The notes under the pieces: model-generated
Told to the model about the DNA's origin: nothing
What the model saw: only the letters and a program-made list of their open reading frames with translations
Database searches by the model: none
Source: Saccharopolyspora erythraea
GTDB lineage: Bacteria; Actinomycetota; Actinomycetes; Mycobacteriales; Pseudonocardiaceae
Assembly: GCF_018141105.1 (NCBI RefSeq)
Contig: NZ_CP054839.1
Location: 2,418,001-2,482,000 of the forward strand
Reading direction: 5' to 3'
DNA length: 64,000 nucleotides
Program-made: the position numbers and the translations under genes
Shown here: positions 46,298 through 55,195 of the stretch, one piece after another
Position numbering within the stretch: the first letter of the stretch is position 1
Layout of the letters: each line of letters begins with the position of its first letter

Positions 46298-46810
46298 TCA
46301 GGCGGTGGGGTGGCCCAGCGCCGCGGCGAGCTTCTCCGGCCTGCGCGTGCTGACGATCCAGTAGGGGGTCGGGTCGTCCGGGTCGTCCAGCCAGACCCGC
46401 ACCGAGGTGGGCACCCACGCGCGGTGCAGCACGTACGCCGCCGGGTCCAGGTCCGGGCCGAGGGTGCGCCGCTTGTCCCGGCCGGGCACGACCTCAACGT
46501 CCTCGACGAAGCGCAACGGCAGGTGCGCCTCGCCCGCCCACAGCTCGCCGCCGCGCACCTCGACCCTGGTCCGGCCGAGCCAGAGCGGGATGGCGATCGC
46601 CAGCGGCACCAGCACCACGTACGGCAGCCACGCCCGCACCCCCGGGTAGCCCATGTGCACCTGGGCGGCCATCAGCACGGCGCCGATCACCGGCAGCGGC
46701 CACGTCCACCACGACGCGTAGAGCCGCTCGCGGAACTCCGGACGGCCCTCCTCGTTCCCCTGACCGGGGGTGTCCCCGGCGGGACCGGCTGCTTCTGCGC
46801 TCTTCTGCAC
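46298..46810 (-). CDS. DUF3093 domain-containing membrane protein
   Basis: A 170-residue protein with two membrane helices ([18 protein letters not shown] and [19 protein letters not shown]) and a PH-like beta domain ([20 protein letters not shown]...[15 protein letters not shown]). The start is taken as GTG 46810, 6 nt after a TACCCT -10-like element on the minus strand, with no ribosome binding site; a leaderless transcript is likely. It is divergent from dut. The function is unknown. Confidence 0.87.
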   Translation of the reverse strand: MQKSAEAAGPAGDTPGQGNEEGRPEFRERLYASWWTWPLPVIGAVLMAAQVHMGYPGVRAWLPYVVLVPLAIAIPLWLGRTRVEVRGGELWAGEAHLPLRFVEDVEVVPGRDKRRTLGPDLDPAAYVLHRAWVPTSVRVWLDDPDDPTPYWIVSTRRPEKLAAALGHPTA

Positions 46811-46816
46811 GTCTTC

Positions 46817-46826
46817 AGGGTAGTCT
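46817..46826. promoter_or_regulatory. Overlapping divergent -10 elements
   Basis: The ten bases AGGGTAGTCT contain TAGTCT (plus, 46821-46826, 8 nt before the dut GTG) and TACCCT (minus, 46822-46817, 6 nt before the DUF3093 GTG). They share two bases, so the two promoters cannot both be melted at once. Confidence 0.5.
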
Positions 46827-46834
46827 CGCCGCCC

Positions 46835-47329
46835 GTGCCGAACGTGAAGGTCCTGCTGACCCGACTCGACCCCGATGTCCCGATCCCGTCCTACGCCAAG
46901 CCCGGCGACGCGGGAGCCGACCTGGTCACCACCAGCGATCTGACCCTCCAGCCGGGCGAACGCGCGCTCGTGGGCACCGGCGTCGCGGTGGCGCTGCCGG
47001 AGGGCTACGCCGGTTTCGTGCACCCCCGGTCAGGGCTGGCCGCCCGCGCGGGGTTGAGCGTGGTCAACGCGCCTGGAACCGTGGACTCCGGGTACCGCGG
47101 TGAGATCAAGGTCTGCCTGATCAACCATGATCGGGCCGTGCCGCTGACGCTCCGGCGGGGCGACCGCATCGCCCAGCTCGTCGTGCAGAAGGTCGAGCAC
47201 GCCGACTTCGAGGAGGTCGACGCGCTGCCGGAGTCGCAACGGGGTGCCGGGGGGTACGGATCCACCGGCGGGCACGAGGTGCTGACGGTTCCGGCGGAGG
47301 CCGGAGCCGATCACAGGACGGAGGTCTGA
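46835..47329 (+). CDS. dut: dUTP diphosphatase (dUTPase)
   Basis: A 164-residue trimeric dUTPase that keeps uracil out of DNA and supplies dUMP. All five motifs are visible: [34 protein letters not shown] and the C-terminal arm [10 protein letters not shown]. The GTG start at 46835 (or 46844) has no ribosome binding site but a well-placed TAGTCT, which points to a leaderless transcript. The DUF3710 gene follows 3 nt after the stop. Confidence 0.95.
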   Translation: MPNVKVLLTRLDPDVPIPSYAKPGDAGADLVTTSDLTLQPGERALVGTGVAVALPEGYAGFVHPRSGLAARAGLSVVNAPGTVDSGYRGEIKVCLINHDRAVPLTLRRGDRIAQLVVQKVEHADFEEVDALPESQRGAGGYGSTGGHEVLTVPAEAGADHRTEV

Positions 47330-47332
47330 GGG

Positions 47333-47971
47333 ATGTTCGGATGGGGCCGTCGACGGCGAGCCGCGGACGACGCGGGTGACGAGCCGTTCGGCGACGAACC
47401 GATCGTCGACGAGACCGGGGAGTCCGCCGACCACGGCCCGTACGACGAGGCCGAAGCGCCCGACGACGGTGTCGAGCGGCTCGACCTCGGCTCGGTGCGG
47501 GTGCCGGTGCCCGAAGGCGGACAGCTGCAGGTCGAGGTGGACCCCTCCGGGCCGGTCCGGGCGGTGCACATGGTCACCCAGTTCGGCAGGCTGACGGTCA
47601 GCGCCTTCGCCGCGCCGAAGAGCAGCCCGCTGTGGCCGGAGGTGAGCAAGGAGCTCGCCGACCAGCTGCGCAAGGACGGGGCCCGGGTTCACAGCGAAGG
47701 CGGTGACTGGGGGCCGGAGCTGGTCGCGGACTCGCCCAAGGCCGCGCTGCGGTTCGTGGGCGTGGACGGGCCGCGGTGGCTGGTGCGGGGGGTGGCGGCC
47801 GGTCCGGCCGAGCACGCCAAGGACTGCGCGAAGCTGCTCTACGCGGTGCTGGACGAGACCGTCGTGGTGCGCGGTGACGAGCCGCTGCCGGTGCGCACCC
47901 CGCTGCCGATCGAGCTGCCGGAGGCGATCGCCCGGCACATCCAGCAGGCGCAGCAGCAACAGCAGGGCTAG
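47333..47971 (+). CDS. DUF3710 domain-containing protein
   Basis: A 212-residue soluble protein with an acidic N-terminal tail and a conserved core (LDLGSVRVPVPEGGQLQVEV, WPEVSKELADQLRKDGA, VDGPRWLVRGVAAGPAE). The ATG is 3 nt after dut with GGAGG in the dut end, so the two form an operon, as in mycobacteria. The function is unknown. Confidence 0.9.
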   Translation: MFGWGRRRRAADDAGDEPFGDEPIVDETGESADHGPYDEAEAPDDGVERLDLGSVRVPVPEGGQLQVEVDPSGPVRAVHMVTQFGRLTVSAFAAPKSSPLWPEVSKELADQLRKDGARVHSEGGDWGPELVADSPKAALRFVGVDGPRWLVRGVAAGPAEHAKDCAKLLYAVLDETVVVRGDEPLPVRTPLPIELPEAIARHIQQAQQQQQG

Positions 47972-48055
47972 TCCTGGGGGCGCGGCGGCGCCGGAAAACG
48001 GATCGGTCGCGAGTTCCGCGGCCGATGGGCTGCCGCCGTGCCCAACGCCTAACGA

Positions 48056-48667
48056 GTGGGGCTCTACCTCGGAGCCACCCTGCTGATCGCCCTCGCGCCC
48101 GGCCCCGGAATCCTCTACGTGCCGGCCCGCAGCATCCGCGGTGGCCGCCGTGAGGGCGTGCGATCGGCGATCGGCAACGGCATCGGTGCCTCCGTGGACG
48201 TGGTCGCCGCGACCGCCGGGCTCTCGGCGCTGCTCGCCGCCTCCGCGCTCGCCTTCACCGTGCTGAAGTTCGCCGGTGCGGCTTATCTCATCTACCCGGG
48301 GGTGCGCGCGCTGCTGGAACTGCGCGCCGGGCAGCCGCCGGAACTGCGGACGGCGGCCTCCTCCGGGCGTTCCGCGGTGGTGCAGGGCTTCGTCTCCGAG
48401 GTGCTCAACCCGAAGACGGCGATGTTCTTCCTGGCGTTCATCCCGCAGTTCGTGCACCCCGAGCGCGGCTCCCAGACGCCGGCGTTCCTCGCGCTCGGAC
48501 TGGTCTTCGTGGTGTTCGCGGTGGCGGCTGACCTGCTGGTCGCGGTGTTCGCGGGCCCGCTGGCCTGCCGACCGGCGGGCGACCCGCGCCGGCGCGGGCG
48601 CCAGCAGCCGGCCAGCGGCACCAACCTCATCGGCCTCGGCGGTGCCCTGGCGCTCTCGCAGAACTAG
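48056..48667 (+). CDS. LysE-family exporter, N-terminus possibly broken
   Basis: A 203-residue membrane protein of the LysE/RhtB type that exports amino acids or their derivatives. Family features: LLIALAPGPGILYV at the start, ARSIRGGRREGVRSAIGNGIGA, GFVSEVLNPKTAMFFLAF and five or six helices. The usual first residues are missing. In the same frame a GTG at 48038 begins VPNA and then hits TAA at 48050, six bases before GTG 48056. Neither start has a ribosome binding site. The gene may be recently damaged, or may start at 48056. It interrupts a block otherwise conserved with mycobacteria. Confidence 0.6.
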   Translation: MGLYLGATLLIALAPGPGILYVPARSIRGGRREGVRSAIGNGIGASVDVVAATAGLSALLAASALAFTVLKFAGAAYLIYPGVRALLELRAGQPPELRTAASSGRSAVVQGFVSEVLNPKTAMFFLAFIPQFVHPERGSQTPAFLALGLVFVVFAVAADLLVAVFAGPLACRPAGDPRRRGRQQPASGTNLIGLGGALALSQN

Positions 48668-48943
48668 CGCCCGACCCCGCGAACGGTGCCCACGCGCCGA
48701 GCGGGAGCGCACCGGCACGTGGGCTCGGACTCACTCCGGCGCAGGGTCTTGCGGACCACCCGCGTCCGCGCGATGGTCGTGCGCGCCGCGAGCCGCGCGG
48801 GACTCCTCGCGTGATCGGAAAATGATCCGATCGTGGGGTCAAGGTCCAATTGTCGCCGGGCTGGCGACCCTCCGGTTCCCAGCGGGCTACGCTGGAGTCG
48901 GACGGGCTGCGAAGTCGAGCCCCGAAGCGCACGGGAGCGCTAG

Positions 48944-49321
48944 ATGAGCAAGACAGGGAGCGGCTACTGGCGTCGCCTCCTACACCGTCTGACCAGCGAC
49001 GTCGGTCAGCTCGACGCCGACGACCTCTCCGAGCGCTCGCAGGAGGCAGGTGCCCAGCGGGCCTGCGACTGCAAGTGCGGCGAGGAGGTCGTGGTGCTCG
49101 GGAGGGTGCGCAGCGTGGGCGTGTCGCCCAAGGCGTCCGCGCCGACGCTGGAAGCCGAGTTGTTCGACGGCACCGACGGCGTCACCCTCGTGTGGCTGGG
49201 CCGGCGCCGGATCACCGGCATCGAGCCCGGGCGCACCATAAAGGCCAGCGGCCGCATAGCGGTGCGCGAGGGCCGCAAGGTGCTTTACAACCCCTACTAC
49301 GAGCTGCAGAACACCGCATGA
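48944..49321 (+). CDS. OB-fold nucleic acid-binding protein
   Basis: A 125-residue protein with an N-terminal helix (YWRRLLHRLTSD) and an OB fold (EEVVVLGRVRSVGV, LEAELFDGTDGVTLVWLGRR, IKASGRIAVREGRKVLYNP), resembling the anticodon/RecG-type OB domain. It probably binds RNA or single-stranded DNA. Its stop overlaps the next start (ATGA), so it is coupled to the DUF3159 membrane protein; the same pair is conserved in mycobacteria. Confidence 0.9.
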   Translation: MSKTGSGYWRRLLHRLTSDVGQLDADDLSERSQEAGAQRACDCKCGEEVVVLGRVRSVGVSPKASAPTLEAELFDGTDGVTLVWLGRRRITGIEPGRTIKASGRIAVREGRKVLYNPYYELQNTA

Positions 49322-50076
49322 GCGACAGCAACGCATCGGCGGCCTCCGGAGGCCACCGCCCAGCCGGCGCGGAGCCGGCCGACACCACCGGCCCGGCACC
49401 CGGTCCCTCCGAGGACCGCGTGCAAGACGCCGAGAAGACGATGCTCGAGCAGATGGGCGGGGTCAGCGGCCTCGCCTACTCCGCCGTCCCGATCGTCGTG
49501 TTCGTCGTGATCAGCACGCTGGCCAGCCTCATGGTCGCGATCTGGTCGGCGATCGGGGTCGCGGTCGCGATCGCCGTGGTGCGGCTGGTGCGCAAGGAGC
49601 CGCTGCAGCCGGCCATCTCCGGCGTGATCGGGGTGGCGGTGTGCTCGTTCATCGCCTACCGGTCCGGGGAGGCCAAGGGCTTCTTCCTGCTGGGCATCTG
49701 GACCAGCCTGGTCTACGGCGGGGTGTTCCTGGTGTCGATCGTGGCCCGCTGGCCGCTGGTCGGCGTGGTGTGGTCGGCGCTCAACGGGCTCGGGTTCTCC
49801 TGGCGCAGGAACCGCAGGGCGATGCTCGGCTACGACCTGGCGACCCTGGCGTGGACGGTGGTGTTCGCGGCCAAGTTCGTCGTGCAGCAGTGGCTCTACG
49901 TCTCCGACGAGACCGGCTGGCTGGCCTTCGCCCGGATCGCGATGGGCTACCCGCTGACCGGGCTGGCGCTGATCGTCACGGTGTGGGCGGTGCGCCGGGC
50001 CTCGAAGATCGCGGAGGAGACCGCCGAGGCCGAACGCGCCGATCCGGCGCTGCGCTCCAACCCCGCATCGAGCTGA
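49318..50076 (+). CDS. DUF3159 domain-containing membrane protein
   Basis: A 252-residue integral membrane protein. After a disordered 45-residue start come about six helices (VPIVVFVVISTLASLMVAIW, AIGVAVAIAVVRLV, GVIGVAVCSFIAYRSG, GIWTSLVYGGVFLVSIV and two more). The motif RSGEAKGFFLLGIW is typical of DUF3159, a family somewhat like intracellular septation protein A. The ATG overlaps the previous stop. The function is unknown. Confidence 0.9.
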   Translation: MSDSNASAASGGHRPAGAEPADTTGPAPGPSEDRVQDAEKTMLEQMGGVSGLAYSAVPIVVFVVISTLASLMVAIWSAIGVAVAIAVVRLVRKEPLQPAISGVIGVAVCSFIAYRSGEAKGFFLLGIWTSLVYGGVFLVSIVARWPLVGVVWSALNGLGFSWRRNRRAMLGYDLATLAWTVVFAAKFVVQQWLYVSDETGWLAFARIAMGYPLTGLALIVTVWAVRRASKIAEETAEAERADPALRSNPASS

Positions 50077-50084
50077 CAGAAGCA

Positions 50085-50129
50085 ACGACGCCGGTGCGCC
50101 TACCCGTCGGGTAGGCGCACCGGCGTCGT
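50085..50129. terminator. 45-nt near-perfect palindrome between DUF3159 gene and trk genes
   Basis: 22-bp arms, exact complements around a single central T (left arm begins ACGACGCCGGTGC, right arm ends GCACCGGCGTCGT). A short T-run (GTCTTT) follows on the plus strand. It separates convergent genes. Confidence 0.8.
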
Positions 50130-50140
50130 CGTCTTTCGGC

Positions 50141-50812
50141 TCAGGCCAGGTTCTGGGTGTCGTGCACGACGGCCCGGATCTCGTGCTCGACGTCGTCGGT
50201 GGCGACGAACAGCATCTCGTCACCCGCTTCCAGCGGGTCGTCGGACTGCGGCACGATGACCCGGCCGCCGCGCAGGATGGTCACCAGCGCGGCGTTCTCC
50301 GGCAGCTTCAGGTCGCGCACCCGGCGCCCGGCAAGCGGCGTGCCTTCCGGCAGGGTGATCTCGACCAGGTTGGCCTGGCCCTGGCGCAGGGTCATCAGCC
50401 GGACCAGGTCGCCGACGCTGACCGCCTCCTCCACGCCCGCGGCGAGCATCCGCGGCGTCGAGACCGCGACGTCGACCCCCCACGCGTCGGTGAACAGCCA
50501 CTCGTTGCGCGGGTCGTTGACCCGGGCCACCACCCTGCGGACCGCGAACTCGGTCTTGGCCAGCAGCGACACCACCAGGTTGACCTTGTCGTCACCGGTG
50601 GCGGCGATGACGACGTCGCAGGACTCGATGCCCGCCTCCTCCAGCGAGGCCAGCTCGCAGGCGTCGGCGAGCACCCATTCGGCTTCGTCGATGTTCTTCG
50701 GCCGGTAGTTCTCGGCGGTGCGTTCGATGAGCATGACCTGGTGGCCACCCTCGATGAGCTCCCGCGCGATGGACTGGCCTACCGCACCGGCCCCCGCGAT
50801 GGCGATGCGCAT
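50141..50812 (-). CDS. TrkA-family potassium uptake regulator (CeoC-like)
   Basis: A 223-residue cytoplasmic gating subunit: an RCK_N Rossmann domain (IAGAGAVGQSIARELI, VIAATGDDKVNLVVSLLA) and an RCK_C domain (LPEGTPLAGRRVRDLKLP). It binds NAD(H) or ATP and controls a Trk/Ktr potassium channel. Its ATG overlaps the stop of the sister gene (TGATG). Paired TrkA proteins in this position match CeoB/CeoC of mycobacteria; no Trk membrane subunit is present in the window. Confidence 0.92.
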   Translation of the reverse strand: MRIAIAGAGAVGQSIARELIEGGHQVMLIERTAENYRPKNIDEAEWVLADACELASLEEAGIESCDVVIAATGDDKVNLVVSLLAKTEFAVRRVVARVNDPRNEWLFTDAWGVDVAVSTPRMLAAGVEEAVSVGDLVRLMTLRQGQANLVEITLPEGTPLAGRRVRDLKLPENAALVTILRGGRVIVPQSDDPLEAGDEMLFVATDDVEHEIRAVVHDTQNLA

Positions 50813-51477
50813 CAGTGGGTCTCCTCGGGTGCTTGCCTGGCGGACTCGGTGACGTCGGTGACGGTGCCCGACAGCGCGGCGACGTAGACGGTGTCGTCGG
50901 CCTGGATCACGGTCTTCGGCGTGGGCAGGATCCCGTTGCCGAAGCGCATGATGAACGCCACGCGGGAACCGGTGGTCTCTTCGAGTTCGGTGACCTTGCG
51001 GCCGACCCAGCCCTCGTGCAGCGGCAGCTGGAGCACCGCCACCGTCCCGGACGGCTCCCGCCACGCCGTGGCGACGCCTTCGGGCAGCAGCATCCGCAGG
51101 AACCGGTCGGTCGTCCACGGCACGGTCGCCACGGTCGGGATGCCCAGCCGCTGGTAGACCTCGGCCCGCTTCGGGTCGTAGATGCGCGCCACCACGTGCT
51201 CGACGCCGAAGGTCTCCCTGGCGACCCTGGCGGCGACGATGTTGGAGTTGTCCCCGTTGGACACGGCCGCGAACGCCGCGGCCTTCTCGATGCCTGCCTC
51301 GATCAGGACGTCCCGGTCGAAGCCGTTGCCGGTGATCTGCCGGCCGTGGAAGTCGCGGCCCAGGCGGTGGAACGCCAGGGCGTTCTTGTCGACCACGGCC
51401 ACGGTGTGATCGAGCCTTTGCAACGCCGTGGCCAGGGAGGCCCCGACCCGGCCGCAGCCCATGATCACCACGTGCAC
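50812..51477 (-). CDS. TrkA-family potassium uptake regulator (CeoB-like)
   Basis: A 221-residue paralogue of the next gene: RCK_N with VIMGCGRVGASLATAL and AVSNGDNSNIVAARVA, then RCK_C with LHEGWVGRKVTELEETTG. GTG 51477 follows GAGGAGACAGGTC. The two genes overlap by one base and are surely one operon, likely giving a hetero-octameric gating ring. It is divergent from the APC permease gene across 245 nt. Confidence 0.92.
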   Translation of the reverse strand: MHVVIMGCGRVGASLATALQRLDHTVAVVDKNALAFHRLGRDFHGRQITGNGFDRDVLIEAGIEKAAAFAAVSNGDNSNIVAARVARETFGVEHVVARIYDPKRAEVYQRLGIPTVATVPWTTDRFLRMLLPEGVATAWREPSGTVAVLQLPLHEGWVGRKVTELEETTGSRVAFIMRFGNGILPTPKTVIQADDTVYVAALSGTVTDVTESARQAPEETH

Positions 51478-51709
51478 GACCTGTCTCCTCGCTGAAAGGG
51501 GGTTTTCGCTTCGGCGACCCCGCCGGTCGTCATGCCAGCGTGACGGTACCCGGATTACCCGGTGCGTGACTTCTGTCGGCGAGTTCCCGCCCGAACGGGC
51601 TGCTGCACCCTATCGGGTGAATACGGTAGTTGGGGAGGGGGCTTGAGCCCAGATGTGACGTGGGCACCCCTGTGCCCGCCGCGCTCACCACATGGGAAGT
51701 GGTTGCGCC

Positions 51710-51715
51710 TACGCT
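51710..51715 (+). promoter_or_regulatory. -10 element of the APC permease gene
   Basis: TACGCT lies 7 nt before GTG 51723 and no ribosome binding site is present, consistent with a leaderless transcript. A small hairpin GGGCAC/GTGCCC at 51662-51677 lies in the -35 neighbourhood. Confidence 0.4.
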
Positions 51716-51722
51716 CTTGGCC

Positions 51723-53723
51723 GTGTCCAAGCTCGCAACCGCGGCCAAGCGACTGATCGTCGGCCGGCCGTTCCGCAGTGACCGCCTGGCGCACACGCTG
51801 CTGCCCAAGCGGATCGCGCTTCCGGTGTTCGCCTCGGATCCGATGTCCAGCGTGGCCTACGCACCGGAGGAGATCCTGCTGGTGCTGTCGGTCGCGGGCA
51901 TCTCGGCGTACGCGTTCAGCCCGTGGATCGGGATCGTGGTCGCGATCGTGATGATCGCGGTGGTCGCGTCCTACCGGCAGAACGTGCGCGCCTACCCCTC
52001 GGGCGGTGGCGACTACGAGGTGGCCACCGTCAACCACGGCAGGCGGTGGGGTCTGGTCGTGGCCAGCGCGCTGCTGGTGGACTACATCCTCACCGTGGCG
52101 GTGTCGATCTCCTCGGCGGCGGCCAACATCGGCTCGGTCATCCCGTTCGTGGCGACCCACAAGGTGCTGTTCGCCGTGGGGGCCATCGTGCTGCTGACGG
52201 CGATGAACCTGCGCGGTGTCAAGGAGTCGGGTTCGCTGTTCGCGATTCCGACCTACGCCTTCGTGCTCGGCGTGCTCGGCATGGTCGTCGTCGGCCTCTT
52301 CCGGGGTCTGGTTCTCGGTCAGGAGATGCGGGCCGAGAGCGCCGATTTCCACCTGGCGCAGGAGACCCAGATGGCCGGGGTCGCCTTCGCCTTCCTGATC
52401 CTGCGGGCGTTCTCCTCAGGCAGCGCCGCGCTCACCGGTGTCGAGGCCATCAGCAACGGTGTGCCCGCGTTCCGCAAACCGAAGTCGCGCAACGCCGCCA
52501 CGACGCTGGCCCTGATGGGCGTTCTCGCGATCGCGATGTTCATGGGGCTGATCGTGCTCGCGGGCATGACGGGTGCCGTCGTGGCCGAGGATCCGGCACA
52601 CCAGCTCATCGGCGCGCCTCCCGGTTACGAGCAGAAGACGCTGGTCGCCCAGTTGGCGAACGCGGTCTTCGCCGGGTTCCCGCCCGCGGTGTACTACGTG
52701 ATGTTCTTCACCGGGTTGATCCTGGTCCTCGCGGCCAACACCGCGTTCAACGGATTCCCGGTGCTGGGCTCGATCCTGGCGCAGGACCGGTTCCTGCCGC
52801 GCCAGCTGCACACCCGCGGCGACCGGCTGGCCTTCTCCAACGGCATCCTGTTCCTGGCGGTCAGCGCGATCATCCTGGTGCTCGCCTTCGACGCCGAGGT
52901 CACCCGGTTGATCCAGCTCTACATCGTCGGCGTGTTCATGTCGTTCGTGCTCAGCCAGAGCGGCATGATCCGGCACTGGAACCGCTTGCTGCGCACCGAG
53001 ACCGACCCGGTGCAGCGGCGCCGGATGCGGCGCTCGCAGATGATCAACTCCTTCGGGTTGTTCATGACCGCCAGCGTGCTGCTGATCGTGCTGGTCACCA
53101 AGTTCACCAAGGGCGCGTGGATCGCGATCGCGGCCATGGCGGCGATCTACGTGCTCATGACCGCGATCCGCAAGCACTACGACCGGGTGGCCGAGGAGCT
53201 GCAGGAGCAGGAGGTCGACGCGGTCCTGCCGTCGCGCAACCACGCGATCATCCTGGTCTCCAAGCTGCACCTGCCGACGATGCGCGCCATCGCCTACGCC
53301 AGGGCGACGCGCCCGGACGTGCTGGAGGGCGTGACGGTCAACGTCGACGACGAGGACACCCGCGCGCTGGTGGCCAAGTGGGAGGCCGAGGACCTGCCGC
53401 TGCCGCTGAAGGTGCTGGAGTCGCCGTACCGGGAGATCACCCGGCCGCTGCTGGGCTACGTCAAGCGCATCCGCCGGGACAGCCCGCGCGACGTGGTCAC
53501 CGTGTTCATCCCCGAGTACGTGGTCGGGCGCTGGTGGGAGCAGCTGCTGCACAACCAGAGCGCCCTGCGCCTCAAGAGCAAGCTGCTGTTCCAGCCCGGC
53601 GTGATGGTCACCAGCGTGCCGTGGCAGCTGGAGTCGTCGCAGCGGGTGAGCCACCGGCCCACCACCGTCCCGGGCGCGGTGCGCCGGGGCCTGGAAGACG
53701 TGAAGGGGAACGAGCGCCGGTGA
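51723..53723 (+). CDS. APC-superfamily permease with soluble C-terminal domain
   Basis: A 666-residue transporter. About twelve membrane helices cover residues 40-495 (FASDPMSSVAYAPEEILLVL with the unwound helix 1, YPSGGGDYEVA, SGSAALTGVEAISNGVPAF), followed by a 160-residue cytoplasmic domain (NHAIILVSKLHLPTMRAIAYA, VVTVFIPEYVVGRWWEQLLHN). It is the same type as the large APC protein found beside the Trk genes in mycobacteria, so potassium or amino-acid transport linked to c-di-nucleotide or NAD control is possible. Its stop overlaps the RNA methyltransferase start (GTGA). Confidence 0.9.
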   Translation: MSKLATAAKRLIVGRPFRSDRLAHTLLPKRIALPVFASDPMSSVAYAPEEILLVLSVAGISAYAFSPWIGIVVAIVMIAVVASYRQNVRAYPSGGGDYEVATVNHGRRWGLVVASALLVDYILTVAVSISSAAANIGSVIPFVATHKVLFAVGAIVLLTAMNLRGVKESGSLFAIPTYAFVLGVLGMVVVGLFRGLVLGQEMRAESADFHLAQETQMAGVAFAFLILRAFSSGSAALTGVEAISNGVPAFRKPKSRNAATTLALMGVLAIAMFMGLIVLAGMTGAVVAEDPAHQLIGAPPGYEQKTLVAQLANAVFAGFPPAVYYVMFFTGLILVLAANTAFNGFPVLGSILAQDRFLPRQLHTRGDRLAFSNGILFLAVSAIILVLAFDAEVTRLIQLYIVGVFMSFVLSQSGMIRHWNRLLRTETDPVQRRRMRRSQMINSFGLFMTASVLLIVLVTKFTKGAWIAIAAMAAIYVLMTAIRKHYDRVAEELQEQEVDAVLPSRNHAIILVSKLHLPTMRAIAYARATRPDVLEGVTVNVDDEDTRALVAKWEAEDLPLPLKVLESPYREITRPLLGYVKRIRRDSPRDVVTVFIPEYVVGRWWEQLLHNQSALRLKSKLLFQPGVMVTSVPWQLESSQRVSHRPTTVPGAVRRGLEDVKGNERR

Positions 53724-54952
53724 GCGGCAAACCGGACTGGACCGGACGCCTGCTGGAGGTCGAAGTGGGCCCGGTCGCCCACGGCGGGCACTGCGTGGCC
53801 AGGTACGAGGGCAGGGTGGTGTTCGTCCGCCACGCGCTGCCCGGCGAGGTCGTGGTCGCCGAGGTGACCGAGGACGGCGGTGGCGGCTTCTGCCGCGCCG
53901 ACGCCGTCGAGGTCCGCACCGCGGCGCCGGGGCGGGTCGCTCCGCCGTGCCCGCTGGCCGACATGGCGCGCGGCCGCGACCGCTGCGGCGGCTGCGACTG
54001 GCAGCACGCCTCGGGCGAGACGCAGCGCGAGCTGAAGTCGGCGGTCGTCACCGAGCAGCTGAAGCGGATCGCCGGGATCGACCTGCCGGTGCGGGTCCAG
54101 GAGCTGCCCGGCGGCCTGCTGCGCTGGCGGACCCGGGCGCGGGTCGCGGTGGACCGCGGTGGCCGGCCGGGTTTCCGCGCGCACCGCAGCCACCGCGTGG
54201 TGCCGGCAGAGGACTGCCCGATCACGGTCGCCGAGGCGATCCAGGACGTCACCTCCCGGCGGTGGCGACCGGGCTCCGAGGTGGAGGTCGCCGCGGACTC
54301 CGCGGCCCAGGTGCACGTCACCGCGCACGACCGGCAGCGCGGCGGCAAGCGCGTTTCCCGGCAGGTGAGCGGTAGCGGCGTCGCGCGCGAGGAGGCGGCG
54401 GGCCGGACGTGGGAGCTGGCCGCGCACGGCTTCTGGCAGGTGCACGTGGCCGCCGCCGACACCTTCGCCGCGGTCGTCTCGCGCATGGCGGCGGCCCCGG
54501 AGGGCGGCGTGGCGTGGGACCTCTACGGCGGGGTGGGGCTGTTCGCGGCGGGACTGGCCGAGCAGGTCGGGCCGACCGGTTCGGTGCTGCTGGTGGAGTC
54601 GTCGCGGCGCGCGGTGGAGGACGCCGTGGGCAACCTCCGCGATCTGCCGCAGGTGGAGTTCCGGGCGGGCACAACCGAGGACGTCGTGCGCGACGAGGAC
54701 CTGCCATCGCCGGACGTCGTCGTGCTCGACCCGCCGCGCAAGGGCGCCGGGCGCGAGGTGGCCGAGGCCGTGTGCGCGCACCGCCCGTCGCGGATCGTGC
54801 ACGTCGCGTGCGACCCGGCGGCGCTGGCCCGCGATGTCGGGCTGTTCGCCGAAGGCGGGTACCGGCTGGTCGAGATCGAGGCGTTCGACGCCTTCCCGAT
54901 GACCCACCACGTCGAGTGCATCGCCCTGCTGGAGCGCGTTGACCAGCCGTGA
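53720..54952 (+). CDS. TRAM-domain RNA (uracil-5-) methyltransferase, TrmA/RlmC family
   Basis: A 410-residue SAM-dependent enzyme that should methylate uridine C5 in rRNA or tRNA. The TRAM domain covers residues 5-65 (LLEVEVGPVAHGGHCVARYE). Cysteines of an iron-sulfur site lie in CPLADMARGRDRCGGCDW. The SAM fold shows DLYGGVGLFAAGLA and VVLDPPRKGAG, and the catalytic cysteine is in HVACDPAALARD. The GTG start at 53720 is within GTGA at the permease stop. Position and domain order match the mycobacterial block. Confidence 0.93.
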   Translation: MSGKPDWTGRLLEVEVGPVAHGGHCVARYEGRVVFVRHALPGEVVVAEVTEDGGGGFCRADAVEVRTAAPGRVAPPCPLADMARGRDRCGGCDWQHASGETQRELKSAVVTEQLKRIAGIDLPVRVQELPGGLLRWRTRARVAVDRGGRPGFRAHRSHRVVPAEDCPITVAEAIQDVTSRRWRPGSEVEVAADSAAQVHVTAHDRQRGGKRVSRQVSGSGVAREEAAGRTWELAAHGFWQVHVAAADTFAAVVSRMAAAPEGGVAWDLYGGVGLFAAGLAEQVGPTGSVLLVESSRRAVEDAVGNLRDLPQVEFRAGTTEDVVRDEDLPSPDVVVLDPPRKGAGREVAEAVCAHRPSRIVHVACDPAALARDVGLFAEGGYRLVEIEAFDAFPMTHHVECIALLERVDQP

Positions 54953-55135
54953 CCTCCGGAGGGCCGGTGCCGGTAGCGCAGCGTCATCACCCGGACGGCC
55001 GCCGTGCGCGGGCCAGCGCGGTGTGATGGGCACACCCGATCGGGTAGTGCCTGGTCAACGGCGTGCGTGCGCTCTGATCCGAGGCGATTTCCGGTTCCGG
55101 ACCGAACCGTTCAGGTTGGGCGCGGCGTCCCTCCG

Positions 55136-55141
55136 TAGACT
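55136..55141 (+). promoter_or_regulatory. Candidate -10 of dxs
   Basis: TAGACT lies 54 nt before the dxs start. A -35 is not clear (TTGGGC at 55116-55121 is too close). An inverted repeat CGGTTC/GAACCG surrounds 55091-55108. Confidence 0.3.
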
Positions 55142-55195
55142 GGGCGGAACCGCAGTCCGGTCGACAGCCCCCGGCGAGACAAGCGAGGTGAAGCG

